Source of the DNA: Syntrophobacter fumaroxidans MPOB
Lineage (GTDB): Bacteria; Desulfobacterota; Syntrophobacteria; Syntrophobacterales; Syntrophobacteraceae
Assembly: GCF_000014965.1 (NCBI RefSeq)
Contig: NC_008554.1
Location: 1,290,001-1,354,000, forward strand
DNA: 64,000 nt
Direction of reading: 5' to 3'
Shown here piece after piece: positions 62,568-64,000 of this stretch; within the stretch, counting starts at the first letter, position 1; every line of letters starts with the position of its first letter. A model generated the notes under the pieces. The model saw only the letters and a program-made list of their open reading frames with translations. It ran no database searches and was not told the DNA's origin. The translations under genes were made by a program, and so were the position numbers.

Positions 62568-62920
62568 AGGATTCGGGAATCGGCGCGGAACGGACGTGAT
62601 GGTCGCTTCCACCCGCGGCGATCATGCCGAGGTGCGTTTAAGATGAGACACAACACCCGCCCGTCGGGAGGCGACGCGGGCTGGGATAAATCCGCCCTTA
62701 CGGACCGATGTGCCTGTCAGTGACGCGGGCGGGACAAGCCCCGGAGACCGTGCGGATCCGTAGGGTGGGCACGGTTCCTCCGTGCCCACGAGCAGGCCGG
62801 CCCTCGCCCCTGCCGTCGCAGCCGCGAAAAAGGAGCGGCTCACGCGAGGGAACGAAACGTCACGAAAAGGTTGGACGCCGCAGCCCATGACCGCCGCCGC
62901 GCCCGACCGGGAGGCCGCCA
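62568..62920. other. Intergenic region between the STAND and SLATT genes
   Basis: About 350 bases without a supported gene. It carries the GTGGGCACGG hairpin at 62765-62789. The gap makes independent transcription of the SLATT gene possible. Confidence 0.4.
62765..62789. repeat. REP-like palindrome
   Basis: GTGGGCACGG-TTCCT-CCGTGCCCAC is a perfect 10-base-pair hairpin, preceded by GTAGG. Motifs of this kind are known as dispersed REP-like elements in many bacteria. Only one copy is seen in the window. Confidence 0.5.
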
Positions 62921-63862
62921 ATGAACCAAACGGAGCCAGCCTCCGACAGAGAACGGATTGTCGAGACGGCCTGGCGGGACCAGGCGGTCTGGTCCCGCGC
63001 GGCCGATCGTCTCAAGGCCGAGCTCACCGCGTGGCGCGGCCGCGCGGCGATTGCGGGCGTGGCGGGCGCCTTCCTCCAGACGCTCGCCGCCTCGCCGCTG
63101 CTCAAGGCGGCCGAAAGGTGGTGGTGGCTTCGCCCCTCCATCGCCCTTGCGGGCGCCATCATCCTCGCGGTCGTTCCCTACGTCCTGCGGACGAAAGTGA
63201 CGAAGGAGCGGGTGAAGGACTGGGTTCGCGCCCGCTCGACGTCCGAGGCGCTCAAGGAAGTGATCTACAGGTACCTGGTGGGAGTCCGCCCCTTCGGGCC
63301 GGCGTCTTCTCCCGGCGAGCTCGTTGCGCGATGCGGCAAGATAAAGAAGAAAGTGGAGGATCTGAACCTGCACGCCGCATCCGTCGAGCCTCCGCAAAAG
63401 ACTCGGCCGCGCGCGCTCACCGTCGACGAATACGTGGAAGCCCGCGTGAACGACCAGGTCGAGCGCTACTACCTCCCGAAGGGCCATGGGAAGGCCCTCG
63501 CGGCCAAACGTCTTCACGCCCTGGAGTTCTGGCTCGGCGTGCTCGCTCTCGTCATGGGCGCCCTGGCGAGCGCCGCGGCGGCGACCGGGTGCGCACAGCT
63601 TTCCATGGTCGGCCCCTGGGTGGCCGTGGCGACCACGGCCGGAGCCACGGTCACCGCGCACCTGGCGGCCTCCCGCTGCGATCACGAAGCCATCGTCTAC
63701 TTCGGCACGGCCGACCGCCTGACCGCCCTGCGCGACCGGTGGGCGAGCGACCCGAACCGGTCGGACCCGGCCCGCATCGCCAGGTTCGTGGACGACTGCG
63801 AACACGCCATCTCCACGGAAAACGAAGCCTGGCTCGCCAAGTGGATCCGGGACCAATCCTGA
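62921..63862 (+). CDS. DUF4231/SLATT-type membrane protein
   Basis: 313 residues with two pairs of membrane helices (about 42-60 and 72-90; about 190-210 and 222-242) separated by soluble helical parts (RVKDWVRARSTSEALKEVIYRYL). This is the layout of DUF4231/SLATT proteins, proposed membrane-perturbing effectors in NTP-dependent conflict systems and often near TIR, SLOG or nucleotide-cyclase genes. GGGAGGCCGCC precedes the ATG. It is third in the cassette after TIR-CHAT-SIR2 and STAND-WD40. Effector activity is inferred from family. Confidence 0.82.
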   Translation: MNQTEPASDRERIVETAWRDQAVWSRAADRLKAELTAWRGRAAIAGVAGAFLQTLAASPLLKAAERWWWLRPSIALAGAIILAVVPYVLRTKVTKERVKDWVRARSTSEALKEVIYRYLVGVRPFGPASSPGELVARCGKIKKKVEDLNLHAASVEPPQKTRPRALTVDEYVEARVNDQVERYYLPKGHGKALAAKRLHALEFWLGVLALVMGALASAAAATGCAQLSMVGPWVAVATTAGATVTAHLAASRCDHEAIVYFGTADRLTALRDRWASDPNRSDPARIARFVDDCEHAISTENEAWLAKWIRDQS

Positions 63863-64000
63863 GGGCAAGACCCGAGAGCGAGACTCACAGCCGTCGCTGA
63901 CACGGTATTGCTTTTCGCTCTCCGTCGAAGAGACGCGTAGAGCCTTCGGGCGATTGAGGCTTCGCCGGCAGGAAGTTCCACATCGAGGTTCATTTTTTCC

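Overview
The window looks like chromosomal DNA of a GC-rich, strictly anaerobic, sulfate-reducing bacterium of the former Deltaproteobacteria. The main reason is an ordered dissimilatory sulfate-reduction block: ATP sulfurylase, APS reductase beta and alpha, then a Qmo-type electron-transfer complex. A Syntrophobacter-like organism is my best guess; that is recognition plus inference, not a search result. The only RNA gene seen is tRNA-Gly(TCC). No CRISPR array, rRNA or intact transposase gene is visible.

Left part (1-14.4 kb): the 3' end of a translation-factor G gene, a small S21-like ribosomal protein, a reverse-strand potassium channel, then sat, aprBA and qmoAB. Intrinsic-terminator hairpins follow sat, aprA and the last gene of the qmo group. 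The usual membrane subunit QmoC is replaced by a soluble HdrC-HdrB fusion (HdrD-like), followed by a small Cys-rich protein and two YkgJ-type Cys-cluster proteins.

Middle (14.4-32 kb): small zinc-ribbon proteins, a nitrilase-family amidase, and three sulfur-transfer genes in a row (DUF39 homocysteine-biosynthesis type, LarE-like, ThiI-like fused to an NFACT-R-like domain). These are followed by an endonuclease III that lacks one cluster cysteine and by pyrR. After tRNA-Gly comes an accessory stretch: a DUF4258/MqsA-like toxin-antitoxin pair, a patatin lipoprotein, a secreted JAMM-like protein, a 215-base MITE-like element and small orphan genes. A DUF1846 protein closes the section.

Right part (32-54.7 kb): an RND efflux operon with two tandem pump paralogues and a NodT-type outer-membrane factor, and a secreted beta-helix protein. 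Next are a TAT-type ferredoxin plus tungsten/molybdenum aldehyde-oxidoreductase-family pair (YdhY/YdhV-like) with an unknown partner. On the reverse strand lies a TetR-controlled MacAB/TolC-like export operon with a clear 31-base palindromic operator, then a GapN-like aldehyde dehydrogenase.

Far right (54.8-63.9 kb): repeats and an AT-rich segment lead into a cassette that I consider the most interesting system in the window. It comprises a TIR-CHAT-SIR2 protein gene interrupted by an in-frame TAG where a Trp is expected, a 1402-residue STAND NTPase with WD40 repeats, and a DUF4231/SLATT-type membrane protein. The domains are those of NTP-dependent conflict (anti-phage or self-killing) systems: a STAND-WD40 sensor/switch, NAD-targeting effectors and a membrane-perturbing effector.
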